From contig NC_090989.1 in assembly GCF_041146395.1 (NCBI RefSeq), positions 225,464,843 through 225,528,842 of the forward strand: a stretch of 64,000 nucleotides of DNA, given 5' to 3'. The notes beneath the pieces were generated by a model that searched no databases, was not told where the DNA came from, and was given only the letters and a program-made list of their open reading frames with translations. This DNA is from Eulemur rufifrons (taxonomy: Eukaryota; Chordata; Mammalia; Primates; Lemuridae). A program made the translations under genes and the position numbers. Shown piece after piece: positions 1-11,480 of the stretch; position 1 is the stretch's first letter; every line of letters starts with the position of its first letter.

Positions 1-2090
1 CGTGAGATCCAGCTTCTGTAGCCCAAGGTAGAATAAGACATTGGTTTATGGAAAACGGATGTTTATGATCATGAAGGTTTTGCTGACATACTTTTCCCCA
101 AAGACACAAGCCCTTGAAGGAAACATGGGGGTCAATACCCTGTTCCCTCCCTGATATCTGCCCATGGGTCTTAGGATTTGGGGCTCAAACAATGTTGAAT
201 TGTTCTTCTGGGAGTGAAATTCTTTAGAGACAACACTACGTTACTGACTTGAGACTTAGGAAACTGGTGCTGCTGCCCCAGGTTGCTCTGGCTGAGAGTT
301 CTCTTCATAGGCTTCTGTAAGGTAACTAAAGCTATCTCTCCTGGGGCAGCTGTTGCACTGAGCCTAGCAAAGGATGCCAATCATGCTGTAATCAATAGAA
401 TTCAAATTTAAATCATCCAGCATTATGCCTGCTTGCAATTCAAAACCAAACTCATCAGTGGCAAAGATCTCATCATCTTATCAGAAAAACTCTCTTAGAA
501 TCTATTAGACTCATTACACTGTGTACTTAATTTCTACCAATATCCAATGTGAATCGTCTTCAAATCAGTTTGTTTATGATAATCAAGGAGTCCAAAATGA
601 CCTCCAAAATCCTGGACAAGCATGAAAACATGAGAAGCATATCAAAGCCCCGTACCAGGAGCAAGGGATTTTCCTGCTTGGGTCCCCTTTGTCCTTCTCC
701 CTTCTTTGCCTTCAAGGCAGGATTTCTGTTATTTTCTTGGTATTTTTGGTCACTGTGCCCTTTCTATGCCAGGCAGCTCCAACATCCTGACATTGTTGAG
801 GAACCCAAGAGTCCAGGCCTGTGGTGCAGAGCACCAATGCCTCTCCGTCCAGGAGGCAGTAAGTGCCTCTGTATTTATCATGGTAGGAAAAAATCAGCAT
901 ATGCAAAAAACAGCTGCTGCCTTTGGGTCTCCAGCACCCAAGAGCAAAAATAAGTCCAACAAACCTAATATATTTTCCAGTGCGTGTCCCAGAAATTTGA
1001 AAAGAGCTCCTTAAATTGCTTTTGTTTCCATTTTTATGGCCCCAGGGGGGAAAATATCTATCAAATTTAGTATATGCGTTTTACTTTGTGGCACTTTGAG
1101 ATTCAACCATATCATCTGTAATGAAAACAGAACAACCTTTAAAATAATTTTTTTTTTTTTTTAAAAAAAAGCCAATCCTTTCTACCAGAGACATGGCCTG
1201 AACCAGTGCCAAAGATTTCAAGCTGGTGAACCAGCAAAGGAGTCAGATAAATCACAATGAGTGTAACAGATCTGATCTATTTCAGCTCAGATTAACCTCT
1301 TTACTATGTCTTCAATAGCCAAAAAGCCTGGGTCGCAGGAATGAAAATGTCTAATAAAGCAGAACCTCAGGAAAAAAAATTAAAAGAAATGAGTTGCATA
1401 AAGGAAACTGAGATGTGTGACCGTTGGCTATGCATGGCCAGGCTATGGTAGGGATTGAGAGGGGGAGGGAAACATTCTTTATCGTGCCAATTCAAAAGGA
1501 AGATTTATTTCACTTGTATATAATAATTCCAGATCCCAGTGACAATTTTCATTAGTTGGCAACAGCTGCTTATAGGTCAGGTAACAATAGCATTGAATAG
1601 CCTCGTAATGAACAACTGCGGATTTCACATTGGTGTTAATTGCATTTCATGCTCTTCCAAAGCCTAAAGCAAAGGCTGTGTGAAAAACACAGCACCAGGT
1701 TCTGCTTTTCTGATTTTTTTGCCCCAGGAGAAAGCCCTTTCCGAATCTTCAGAAGGAAGGTGGAGGGTGAGAAGATGATCATAACTCATAGACCAACTGG
1801 GTCCTTCTGGGCAAAGGTCTGTGGATGTTTTCTAAGAATGAAGGATACCCATTAAAGGTAAAGGAGTTTGAGGGAAAAGGGGGTGTAGGAGATGTGTAGA
1901 GGAGTTCATTTTGGGGGGCTGACCAAGACTGAGAGAGATTTTGTACAGGATGAGCAAGGAAATTAACATATAGGGGTCTCCTCCTCTGTGTCAGTCGTGT
2001 GTGGTTTAATCCTACAATTTAGGTATTATAGTGAGTGGAACAGTCCAGATCTAAATCCAGGCCTTTAAGCTTTGGCTGACTAAGTGAGCT
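1..2090. other. Unique non-coding sequence, no gene recognised
   Basis: I recognise no gene or repeat family here. A homopolymer run of T followed by A lies near 1,149-1,171. Two items are treated as findings: a splice-site-bounded open segment at 721-858, and a repeat-free stretch at 1,490-1,720 that looks like a conserved non-coding element. Short open frames exist at 549-953 and 706-1,014 but resemble no protein I know. Chance open frames of this size are common in the window. Confidence 0.5.
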
Positions 2091-2094
2091 AGGC

Positions 2095-2245
2095 CAGTGT
2101 TTCTCATACTTCAAAGTGCATATGAATTACCTAAGATAGTGCCAGAATGCAGGTGCTGATTCAGCAGATCTAGGTGGGGCCCAAGATTTCTAAGAAGCAC
2201 CCAGGTGATGCTGGATGCTGTAGGTTCTTGGACCACACTCCCACG
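2095..2245 (+). repeat. MER5A-like hAT-Charlie DNA transposon remnant
   Basis: The sequence begins with a diverged form of the CAGTGTTTCTCA terminus. It continues with the typical order of MER5-type elements: GAATTACCT, then GATTCAGCAGATCTAGGTGGGGCCCA, then CCAGGTGATGCTG and GGACCACAC. It is about 150 bp long, near the usual length of these non-autonomous elements. The family is ancient and non-coding. Confidence 0.8.
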
Positions 2246-3254
2246 ACTGGGGTATAAACCCCAGGCATTTCCACAGTTCTGGGGATTTACAACTCTGAAC
2301 ACCATTGAAATTTTGAACTCTCTGGGACAAGAGATGCTACACAAGGTGGTCTCCAATGATGTTGAATGCATCAATGCAAAGGCAAATTGGCCCAGTTCTG
2401 ATTCCATTACGTCATAAATCACTAGGGTTTCTGCAAAGAACTTACTGTGCTGTGGCCACTAGCATTGTTTACATTTTCAGAGTAGTCATTTTCTAATTTA
2501 CCTGTGGGTACTCTAGGGACAGCTAGGACAAGGCTTTGAATATGTGTTCAAGTTTCTGGCCCTTCTTCAGCTCTGGTATTCAGTAACATCGCTCAGAGAC
2601 AGGAAAACACAAATTTTAAATGCCCACACACTTTCTTGTTTGAAGACTCCACTATCATTTAAATATTTAGTGAAAAGGCAAATAGTATTAGCATCAGGCA
2701 AAGAATGATAATCTTTCATTACAGTGTGAGATTTAGCATAGCGTATTCTCACTTTTCACAACTCCTCTGTTCTGTGATAAGCTCAAGAAGCTTTATATAA
2801 ATTGTTACAAATCAATACATAATATTAACACATGTATTTAATCTTTAACTTTATTACTATATCTATATGGATTTTTATTATGAAAAGTATGAATTATTAG
2901 GAAATGTACCTATAATGAATGTATATGATATTTTTCCTTAACCTATGCAAACTATGTTTCATCAGAGATGCCTGTTGGACATCATAGTGCTGCTCACCAC
3001 AGAGTAGGTGAAAATTGAGAATTAGTAGGGGGATTAGAAATGGATCCACGGGTTTGAGGATTTTTCACGTATAGTGGTAGTTGGAGTTGTGAGATAGAAG
3101 AGATAATCCAGTGGGATCTTGGGGAATGTCTCTTTCATTCTAAAATCTCCTCTATTCCAGCCAAGATGCCCTTTATTTTATAAAGATCCCACCTATAGAC
3201 AAAACATTAAGCAAGATTATTAAAGCTGAAAGGGATTTTAGGGTCATTTAATAT
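2246..3254. other. Unique AT-rich sequence
   Basis: No repeat or gene is recognised. 2,790-2,960 is strongly AT-rich with several ATTATTA and TATATAT runs. Confidence 0.45.
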
Positions 3255-3390
3255 AAATGGGGTGACTATAGATTTATCTTTCAAACTGGGGCAATTTTGA
3301 CAATGAAATGGAGCAGAACTAGTAATTGTGCTAGAAAAACATACGTAAATTAGAACTGTCCTGGGAAAACTGAGATGTGTAGACACCTTG
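3255..3390 (+). repeat. Short hAT-like inverted-repeat element
   Basis: The segment runs from GGGGTGACTATAG, through CAAACTGGGGCAATTTTGACA, to GAACTGTCCTGGGAAAACTGAG. The ends are roughly complementary (CTGGGGCA against CTGTCCTGG), as in small non-autonomous hAT elements with CCTGG/CCAGG-type termini. A related element lies at 13,530-13,647. The exact family is not resolved. Confidence 0.4.
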
Positions 3391-4299
3391 AATATAACAG
3401 AACCTTCAAATGAGGATAAAAACCCACCCAACCACATCTCAAACTGTTGGTCCTCCAACCTTTTTGCTTGAATACCTGGGTAGGGGTACTCAGTCCTGCA
3501 CAAGGGAGCTTATTCCCTTAGACAGGTTTAGTTGAAAGAATGAATGTTCTGTCAAAGCCCTTCAAAGTCTGTTTCATGATACACTCTATGGGGAGTTTTA
3601 TGATAGGTCAAACTTAATTCTAGGAATTTTAGAGTCAGTTATTACTTATTAGAGTAAGCAAATCCACTTTTTTCTGGAAAATATACAAACATTGAGAATG
3701 AATCATCACTGCCTTGATTTATTCCATAAATATTTGCTGACTGTGCATTACTTTTTAGAGATTAATCAGATATGGTGCAGAGTCTCAAGAAACTTGCCAT
3801 TTGCAGGGAGAGGATAAAATTATATGATAGCACTTATCACATGATATTTTATTTTTACTCACTGTGGAAATCTTGTGGGAGTAAAGAAAAGGGGATGCCA
3901 TTTCAGTATTGCCACAACAGGAAAGATTCCTCAAAGAAAGTGGCAGGTGAATAGATGAACAGTATTTTTTTAGACAAAAAAGATTGAGAAAGCCACCAAA
4001 CAGAATGTACAATATGTACAGAGATGATTCAAGCAATTCAAATTAGATGACCCAACAGTTCTCAGAATTCATTCTGCTCATTAATTTGCAGGTTAAGTGA
4101 CTTGAAAATTTTTATATTCGAGAGTGAGATTCTTAGATTTGTTAACATTGTATTTTTCAGAGTAGATGAAGTTAACATGGAAATTCTTAAATTCTCCCAT
4201 GAGAGGATCCTTGGAGGTCTTGATTCTTGTACTTGTAGTATAAAGGATGTGGATTAGGTGATCTCCAGGCTCCTTTCTAACTCCAAAATTCCCCTAGTA
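3391..4299. other. Unique sequence with a possible weak L2 scrap
   Basis: There is no gene. 3,715-3,830 (ATTCCATAAATATTTGCTGACTG onward) resembles the reversed 3' end of an old L2, but too weakly to assert. The rest is unrecognised. Confidence 0.35.
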
Positions 4300-4480
4300 G
4301 CATGGGTACAGCCCTGAAAAGATTCCTGGATTGGGAGTCTGAAACCTCTGCTGTATCCAGGCCTCACTATTAATTAGCTATTGAGACTGAGGAAAGTCCT
4401 TCTCTCTGAGGATTTCCTCTTTTGTAAAATTAGGAACTGTACTAGATAATTCTTAAGGTTCTTCCTGGACCTAGCATTTT
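4300..4480 (+). repeat. MIR SINE
   Basis: The core and 3' part of a tRNA-derived MIR are visible in order: GATTGGGAGTCTGAAACC, then TCACTATTAATTAGCTATTGAGACTGAGGAAAGTCCTT, then CTCTTTTGTAAAATTAGGAACTG. Divergence is high, as expected for a family that predates placental mammals. Confidence 0.65.
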
Positions 4481-4855
4481 GTAATATTATCTCCTTCCTT
4501 TCTTGGAGTATGCTCTATATCCTTTGTATGGAACTCATTTCCTTTCTTTCCTGTGTGTTGTCCATGTCTAGACTTGGGAACTGGCTTTGCCTGAGCTTGG
4601 GTGTGACCAGTGGCCCATCCATTGCCAGGAGGGAGCTGAGGGCAGAGGGAAACAGAGGGGCTGGGGAAAGTACGGACTGCCATACGTCAGTGACACAATC
4701 TGAATAGGAAGCAGTAAGCGTGTCACAGCTACACGGTGAAGCTTGGCGTTTTACCACACTTTTGGCCTCATCGACCCATGAAGAATAATTCCCAGATTCC
4801 AAGAACTGACTCATAACTTCCTTCTTCTAGTATTTAACAGTGTATCATAATTGCT
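4481..4855. other. Unique sequence
   Basis: No recognisable repeat or gene. An open frame on the minus strand at 4,515-4,814 has no recognised similarity and is treated as chance. Confidence 0.4.
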
Positions 4856-5400
4856 ATTCTTAATTATGAAATAATTTTAAACATACTGAGAAGTGTAGAG
4901 AACAATTTACAGACACCAGTGTACCTACCACTCGAATTTAATGGGTATCAACATACATCTATATATTTATTTCAAATCTTTTTTCTTATAAGAAAATATA
5001 ATACTACAAATATAACTAAAGCCCTAGCACCTCCCCCCCCACAAGATTCTCTCCCTCCCAAGGGATAAATCCTGTCTTGAACTTGGCACATATCATTCCA
5101 GGGAATATTTTTTTACTTCTGCAACACATGCATATTCTTAAAAATATATATGTATAGTATTACAGTCTGCATTTTAAAACTTCATGTACCTGATGTTATT
5201 CTCTATGAATCTTTTTGTGACTTGGCTTTTTTCTTACCTGACGTTATTTTTTAGACATTTGTCCATGTTGATACTTGTAAATGCAATTCACTCAACATCC
5301 CTTTGATACAGCATTCCACTGTAAGAATAACCTTCTCTCTTATTTATTCACTCCCCTACTGAGGCTTGTTTTTATAAAAAATATTCTGGGAATAAGAGTC
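4856..5400 (-). mobile_element. Old L1 (L1M-type) fragment
   Basis: The plus strand shows the reverse complement of old L1 sequence: TTTTTGTGACTTGGCTTTTTTC, then GACATTTGTCCATGTTGATACTTGTAAATGCAATTCA, then ATACAGCATTCCACTGT. These match the common L1M arrangement of 'cttttttcactcaacatta...catccatgttg...attccattgta'. The copy is diverged and truncated, with no open frame of note. A run of C at 5,032-5,040 breaks it. Confidence 0.6.
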
Positions 5401-5404
5401 AAGT

Positions 5405-5545
5405 TTGATTTAAGAACCCTTTCTCTGTGCTTCTATTATACCCTAGCTAAGTATGGCCCTTTTGTAGCATTTATCATACTGTTTTCTCATTATTAATTGT
5501 CTTTCTTCCTGACTAGACTAAAAATCCTTGGAGACAGACAGCTTC
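5405..5545 (+). mobile_element. L2-type LINE 3' end
   Basis: The order TTCTCTGTGCTTCTATTATACCC, CCCTTTTGTAGCATTTATCATACTG, then GTCTTTCTTCCTGACTAGACTAAAAATCCTTGGAGACAG resembles the 3' untranslated end of old LINEs of the L2 kind. Only the last part of the element survives. Confidence 0.5.
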
Positions 5546-7324
5546 AACTCATTCATGCATGCATTCTTCCATTCCACAAGAATTTAATCCAACTATATTC
5601 CAGGAGTTTGCTGAATAGTTCCAGAATTGAGAGCCATAACCTAGAACGAAAGTGTTGACCTGGAGGTGCACAAGCTAGATCCAACACACACAAGAGTCTT
5701 ATTTTGTTTATAATTAGGCTAACATTGAAAAATAGAGATCCCACGTAAGCATCTGAGGTTCTGACTTCTCTTGAAAAACTGAAGAACTGCAACACCACTT
5801 TATATTTGGCGTTGTTGCAAACTGAAGGGAGCTGCATGGTGGCCATGCACTTTAGATGGGGCATGTGTTCCTACTTGGCCCACTTCCTTCATTTACAGTA
5901 TCTGCCTGGGCTTCATAGGTCTTCACGTTGGTCATTTGTCATGTAGAAGATGAGGGAACAGGGCTGACATCAGAGCAGAAGGCTGGGAGGTGGAGCTGTC
6001 TGAGCAGTAAGGTGTGGTGTTGAAGACTACTGACCATCTCTATTTAGCACGCAAACAAATTGTGCTTTGTTTAATCTCCTTCAATAGTTGTGTTCCTGTC
6101 AGTTTCTCTCTGTGTTTCCCTCATTTTTGTGCTTTAGGGAGCAACTGATTCATTATCTAACGTTAGTGTCTCCTATAACTTCATTATATATCATGACAAT
6201 TTAAAATGGCCTCATTTATCCCACACAATACTTTTTCCTCAAATTCTACCTTCTTGCATAGTAATAATATCCATTTTTCTTTCTTGTTAATTTACATTTG
6301 CATGATGGATCTTTGCTCATCCATTCTTCTCATAACTTTTTAGTGTCATTTCGCTTTATATGTCTTCCATATATAAATATGCTACATTTTTTGTTTGGAG
6401 ATATTTATCTTTTGACAAAGAAACATAATCATGTTATATTTATTATCTTTGTGTCTTAATAAGGAAATTCAAGCAAATGACCTTAATTTAATTTATATTG
6501 CATATCCTGTTTTGTTTTACTCTTTCTGATTTTGGTGCTTGCTCATTTTTTCATCTGCTCTTCTTGGTTTATTTTGTTTTTATTGCGTGATTACACTCTT
6601 ATCATGGTTGGTTTAATTTTTTACAGTAGCAGTCAGGATACAGAATATTCTGATTCTCTGTGTATTAGAGATTGATTTCAGATTTACAATATACATAATT
6701 AAATGTGCATTTCTTTACCAAAATCAAAGACAAACTGTATTTGGTCTGTCCGTGCCCAAAGAGCAACTTAGCATGCCTTTATGCCTCCATCCTTCCTACT
6801 CCTCAGCTCTCCTATCTGTCAATTTAAGCAGGGGTTTAAGACACCACCTATGATATTATACCATTATTATGTTCTGACAATACTAGTCATATTTTAAAAG
6901 AACGATTGTTGTCATTTGACTGTATATATTGATTAGTTTTCCTGTACACTCGAAATCTTTTAACTACAATTCCCTCTTCCTTTAGTCTTCTGTGTGAATA
7001 GCTGAAGTGGGGAAGAGAAGTTTGCATAGTGTGGAAGGTTGTTCCAATGCAGTGCCTAGGTGGGTATCTAGTTTTCTGGTGTCTTTACCCTTTGCAACTT
7101 AGAGTAAGCCAAATAGGGACCCATAGATAGAGTGAAGTACTGCTTAATAACAAGTCTTAATATTGTTTTAAGGAGCTAATAATAGGAAGAAGAACCACCA
7201 AAAATGAATGCTGGATGAAGATGTGAGGAGATCTTAGAAAATAGTTTTTAAGACTTAGCAATTTCCAAATTTGTTCACCTGTGAATTTACAAAGCTCTAT
7301 TATCTCGGGGTATTTCCTAGTTGA
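5546..7324. other. Unique, AT-rich intergenic sequence
   Basis: No gene is recognised. 6,200-6,980 is very AT-rich and T-biased in a way that could be an old minus-strand L1 or HAL1 fragment, but no diagnostic word was found. The open frame at 5,553-5,864 (minus) has no recognised similarity. Confidence 0.4.
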
Positions 7325-7540
7325 TGACTTAAATGAGACAGGATGACTGGTAGATGATACTGTGCTATTATAATGACCTGGCTGTGGATTTTGATGCTGT
7401 CCTTTGCCAGCTGTTCAATTTTAGATGTGACACATTATCTATCTGAGCCTTGGATTCTTAATCTATACAGATTGAAACTATACAGTTGAAATAATGATAT
7501 TCCCTTCACAGGCTGATCTATATTAAGTTCTCAATTTAAA
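7325..7540 (+). repeat. Possible MIR SINE, strongly diverged
   Basis: The weak order is ATGACCTGGCTGTGGATTTTGATG, then TTTTAGATGTGACACATTATCTATCTGAGCCTTGGATTCTTAATCTATACAG, then AATAATGATATTCCCTTCACAGG. This follows the MIR pattern of a last tRNA-like arm, 'gtgacctt...ctgagcctcagttt...catctgt' and 'aataata..tacc'. Confidence 0.4.
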
Positions 7541-8289
7541 ATATTACTTAGAAATTTTTAGATTTGCTGCCTGAGCAATCCCCAAATTTATAAAATTAGC
7601 AGTTTCTAAATGTTCTCTAAATAGTGCGCCATAGTTTAGAAAAATGTCTAAATCACAATCCACATGGCTGGCATTGAGAATGGAGAACACTGACAAACTG
7701 TTTTTAGGTGTGTTAACCAAGATGTTTTCAAAGTTGCACACTCAGCCATTCTCTAATTTGACAATGCAGAAATTCTCAGCTCTGCCTTATTACTCCTGTC
7801 TTTCTGACTTATAACAACCTCTTTTGCAATATGTAGTCCATCATTTCTCTCTCTCTTCCACTCCCAGACTCATTGTTTGATAGTGTTTCCTTTTCCTTCA
7901 CCTGCATGCTGACCTGTATTTCACTTCTGACCATTGCTTTGCCCTCATGGAGCGCCCTTTATTAAGGTCTCTCTGCAGTTGGCTGTTTAGTAGTACTTCC
8001 TCCCTGTCATGTCTCATAGGGGTGCATCTGGGGCTCTCCTATCCATTCTTCCTGGACACTCTTGCCTATTCTCATGGCTACAGTGGTCACCTGTCTTGAC
8101 TCCTGGTTCCATATCTTTAGCAAGGTCTTGATCCTGATTCTAGTTGTTTATTGGACATTTCTACCTGTGGATCCTATAGAAACCACAACCTCATTGCAAA
8201 GCAGGTTTACTGTGCACTTGTATCAATCCCTAGGAAGGATTCTAAATACCTTGGGCTGTGCAAATTTCTATGACTTGTATAAGTGTGGT

Positions 8290-8740
8290 GAGGCACAACA
8301 TTTGCACACAACAAATTACATGAAGCAGGTTTATTACCTATAAGTAGGTATCAAGGGACAACAGAAGACTAGGATTTATGGCAAGCTGGTCCCCCAAGAC
8401 TCAGAAAGGTTGTCCAGGATGGATGGAGTCTCATCTGCCTGTGCCCCACTTGCACCAAAGTGGAGGTTCCCTGGAAAGCATGCTCCATTCTGGGTGTTAC
8501 ACCCAGCGGCAACATGAAGTGCTGGGCTACAGCATTGTAGGACATCCTGTTCTAGGAGAGACTGAACAGAGCCCAGGCTATTCCAGCCACTTCCTCCTTA
8601 TCTGAGGATATTGAATCCTCAGCACATCCTACAGTTGTTCTGAGAACTACAAGTGAGAAGGGAGAACTAGGTCAGTTCATGGCCACCTGGAGAACTGTCC
8701 TGTACTCATCACATCTCAGAGCATCTATCTCCTCTATCTA
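8290..8740. repeat. Unidentified insertion inside L2, LTR-like
   Basis: This roughly 450-bp block separates two colinear parts of the L2 copy. It begins near TGTGGTGAGGCACAAC and ends near TACTCATCACATC, and holds AGCAGGTTTATTACC, a reversed polyadenylation-like signal. Size, placement and ends suggest a solo LTR on the minus strand, but I do not recognise the family and found no clean target duplication. Confidence 0.35.
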
Positions 8741-9383
8741 TGTCCCTCATCCTATGCTCCCTGGCTCAGGGAATGGCACATGTTCCATCTGGGAATGCTG
8801 GTCAGAAGTCCTGAAGGTCAACCTAGACTCCTGCTTCCCCTCAGGTTGCAGAACCTTTGAAATCCAACTTGGTAACACCAAATCCATCAGACTCTCTTTA
8901 TCCCCAGCGCTGGTGGCTTTCTTCTGTCCCTTACCATTTGTATCTGGATTAATGCCATAGCCTCTTTGCTTTCCAGTTCATTCCCTTCTGATATGCTTTA
9001 TCCTCACTTTTAGGAGAAGGGTTGTTTTAAAATTTAACGTTTCTCATATTACTTTCCCTACCTTTGAAATCCTATAATGTCTTCTCATTACCTTTAGGGT
9101 AAACCCCCAAATCCTAAGCCTGGCAAAGAAAACCCTTTATCACCTGACACTGCCTTCTTCTCCAGCTTTACATTTCGTCCTTTCATGTTCTCCTGGGCTT
9201 CTACCCATGCCAAAATATATGCCCTTTCCTGAAGACTCCACACTTTTCCCTTCTACCTTACCTTTAAACATGCTATTCTCATTGGCTGGAACACCCTCCC
9301 TCTCTTTATTGTTAGGTTAATTCCATCTTATTTTTTAAGACCAAGCTCAAACATTGCCTGCTAGAAAAAGCTCTCTGTGGACC

Positions 9384-9665
9384 CTTGTAGCAGAAGTGAG
9401 TTAGGCAGCTAAGCAGAAGTTAGGACTGTGAGCAAAAGTAACTTTGTTACTTATTTAGAAGTCAATGTGCTGCTTCCATCCTCTCTCTGACATGGAACCT
9501 TGGAGGCTGCGTGTTATAAATGGTATAGCTACACGAGGCTGCACAACAAGCATCAGGCTTTACGTAAGAGAAATAACTTTTATTACGTTCAACCCCTTAA
9601 GTTTCAGGGTTGATTTGTTGCCATTGCAAAGTGAGCTATCCTGAATAGTACCACCTCCCCCTAAA
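9384..9665 (+). repeat. Unidentified LTR-like insertion inside L2
   Basis: The block lies between two colinear L2 parts. Its right half runs from AGGCTGCGTGTTATAAATGG through CCCCTTAAGTTTCAGGGTTGATTTGTTGCC to GAGCTATCCTGAATAGTA. That resembles the 3' end of several mammalian LTR repeats ('aagccactgagatttngggg...ttgttac..agcctatcctgac'). A relative lies near 45,650-45,727. The exact family is not assigned. Confidence 0.4.
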
Positions 9666-9870
9666 CTGAATAAAGGACCCCTTCCTTTTTGACTCCTCAG
9701 CATAGTTCCACTGGAATTGGTGACTTAAGTCTCTATCTTCTCTTCTAGACTGTGAGCTCTTAAGGGAAGAGATTGTTTTTTATCTCCTTTTTATCTCTGC
9801 AGCCTTCACTCCAACAGAGTGCTAGCACATACTAAATTCAAGAAATACTTGCTGGATTAAACTGTGTCTC

Positions 9871-10049
9871 ATCTTCCCTAACCACCTATTATAATTTCCA
9901 CATTTTATAGGAATTCAGAAGAGAAAAATGACTCTGCCTAAGGTCACTCAATCCACTAGACATCAAATTTGCTTCCATTCAGCTTTTGTGGTTTGTGAGG
10001 CTACCAAAGATGAAGCTGGGGCTAGTTAAAAGCCTCCCTCCTCTCTCAC
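9871..10049. other. Unique sequence between repeats
   Basis: Nothing recognised. Confidence 0.4.
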
Positions 10050-10580
10050 TTGTATCAGTTAGGGTCCCACAGAAAACAGATGGCATCTTTGCGTGGGAAC
10101 CATGAATAAATTTTTAAATGAAAAGAGACATGTGAGTAGGGTGAAGGGAACCCAACAAGGGGTATTGAGGCACCCAGGCACTAGCAATGAAGAATGGGTG
10201 GAAATGCTGTTCCTGGAGCCCAGCTAAGGAAGACAGAAGCTATAGTCCTAGGAAGATACAGTGACTAGCATAATTGCAACAAAGCCAGAAGGAATGTAAG
10301 TGATAAAAACCTCTCTCCTTCTTTTGTGAGTGGGATCTTCTACTGGTGGTTCCACATTGGCAAAAACCAACTGAAGCCCAAGGACAATGATCCCAGATGA
10401 CACAGACTTTAGAGGTGAGTCTCTCAGGAAAGGGGTGGCAATCATTAAGGAAGGATGGAGGGATGATAACCAGCATATACCCCCAAATCTGAGACTCAGC
10501 ATCTGAGATGGTGAAGATTTCCCTACCAAACAGGTATCTAGTTAAGAGTAGGAAGTAAGGTGAAGACATAGTCCATTTTA
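10050..10580. repeat. Unresolved interspersed repeat, probably LTR-derived
   Basis: It begins with TGTATCAGTTAGGGTCCCACAGAAAACAGATGGC, a start shared by several mammalian interspersed repeats ('tgtatcagctagggttc..agagaaacagaac'). It continues without gene-like features to about 10,580. Two overlapping minus-strand open frames (10,240-10,569 and 10,248-10,529) lie inside it, resemble no known protein, and are treated as chance. Confidence 0.35.
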
Positions 10581-10584
10581 GGAT

Positions 10585-10850
10585 TGGCCTTTAACTCGTC
10601 CTTCAAGTGCGATCTGAGACATTGTATCCTCTAGGAATCCTTCTCTGAACCCTCAGGATGGAATAAATGCCCTACTTTATGCTTACTTAGCTTCTAATGC
10701 TTACCTCTTTCATAACACTTACCAAATTATGCTGAAATTTTACCTTTTTATGTGTCTGTCTCCCTCACTCAACTCTAAGCTCCTTGAGGATAGGGATTAT
10801 ATCTTACGTATCTGTGCATCTAACATGGTGTCAAGTATCTAGAATGGCCC
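10585..10850 (+). mobile_element. L2 3' end fragment
   Basis: AACTCGTCCTTCAAGTGCGATCTGAGAC is followed by TCTAGGAATCCTTCTCTGAACCC and CCCTCACTCAACTCTAAGCTCCTTGAGGATAGGGATTATATC. This is the usual order of the L2 3' untranslated region. Confidence 0.65.
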
Positions 10851-11269
10851 ACTTTGACCCACAGATTTTTATGCACAAGTACGCACTTTATAGCAATTCT
10901 AAGTCTTCAGTCTGTAAACTCTCTCTTGCATGGTACTGAGCATGCACATGATGCAGAGAAAACTGAAAACCTATGGTTCATAACACGTTGATATAAAATC
11001 AACATGACAGATGTAATTGAATTTCTGGTCCATTGAGGGAAAAAGTAAAAGTATCCAATTGCTTCATGTATAGCAGACCTCTCAGCCAGAACATTGAAGA
11101 ACAGCAGCATGGGGCAGGTATAGACCTGCCTGTAATGCTTGTGGGCACTTATAGTCTGTGGCCAGCCTCCACCATCCATAAAGATAGGTAACTGGATAAA
11201 GGGAGGATAAAGGGAGAACTTAGATCTGTTTGTTTCAGATTTGCTTAGTTACACAGTGTCTTTATATTT
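10851..11269. other. Unique sequence
   Basis: No repeat or gene recognised. The minus-strand open frame at 10,907-11,179 has no recognised similarity. Confidence 0.4.
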
Positions 11270-11480
11270 GAAGGCAGTGTGGTATAGTGCAAAGCCCCTG
11301 GACTTCAGGGTTAAACTGACCTGCAGTTAAATCGTAGGGTACCACTTTATGAAGTTGGACTAGTTTCTTAACCTTGCTAGGCCTCAATTCCCTCATCTGT
11401 AATACCTACACATGGAGTTGCTGTGAGGATTAAATTGAGCAACTTTTGTAAAGTACAAGTTCCAGTATAGGTACTTGTTT
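11270..11480 (+). repeat. MIR SINE, nearly full length
   Basis: AAGGCAGTGTGGTATAGTGCAAAGCCCCTGGACTTCAGGG shows the tRNA-like head. It is followed by GACTAGTTTCTTAACCTTGCTAGGCCTCAATTCCCTCATCTGTAA and GTTGCTGTGAGGATTAAATTGAG. About 210 bp survives of a family of roughly 260 bp. Confidence 0.8.

Larger units (their letters stand above)
7750..9870 (+). mobile_element. Long LINE-2 (L2) copy interrupted by two insertions
   Basis: Segments in the right order for one plus-strand L2 are visible. GGTGCATCTGGGGCTCTCCTATCC to TTCTCATGGCTACAG (about 8,020-8,085) matches the end of the reverse-transcriptase part. CTCCCTGGCTCAGGGAATGGCAC to AACACCAAATCCATCAGACTC (8,757-8,892) matches the following part. 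AATGTCTTCTCATTACC to GGCTGGAACACCC (9,075-9,296) and CTAGACTGTGAGCTCTTAAGG to AAATACTTGCTGGA (9,746-9,855) are the 3' untranslated end. The two gaps, about 8,290-8,740 and 9,384-9,665, hold other sequence. No reading frame survives. Confidence 0.7.

Noticed and set aside
549..1014. Overlapping frames as a coding exon
   Set aside because: Two different frames are open over the same bases and neither resembles a known protein.
1149..1171. T run followed by A run as a transposon tail
   Set aside because: No recognisable element body on either side and no flanking duplication.
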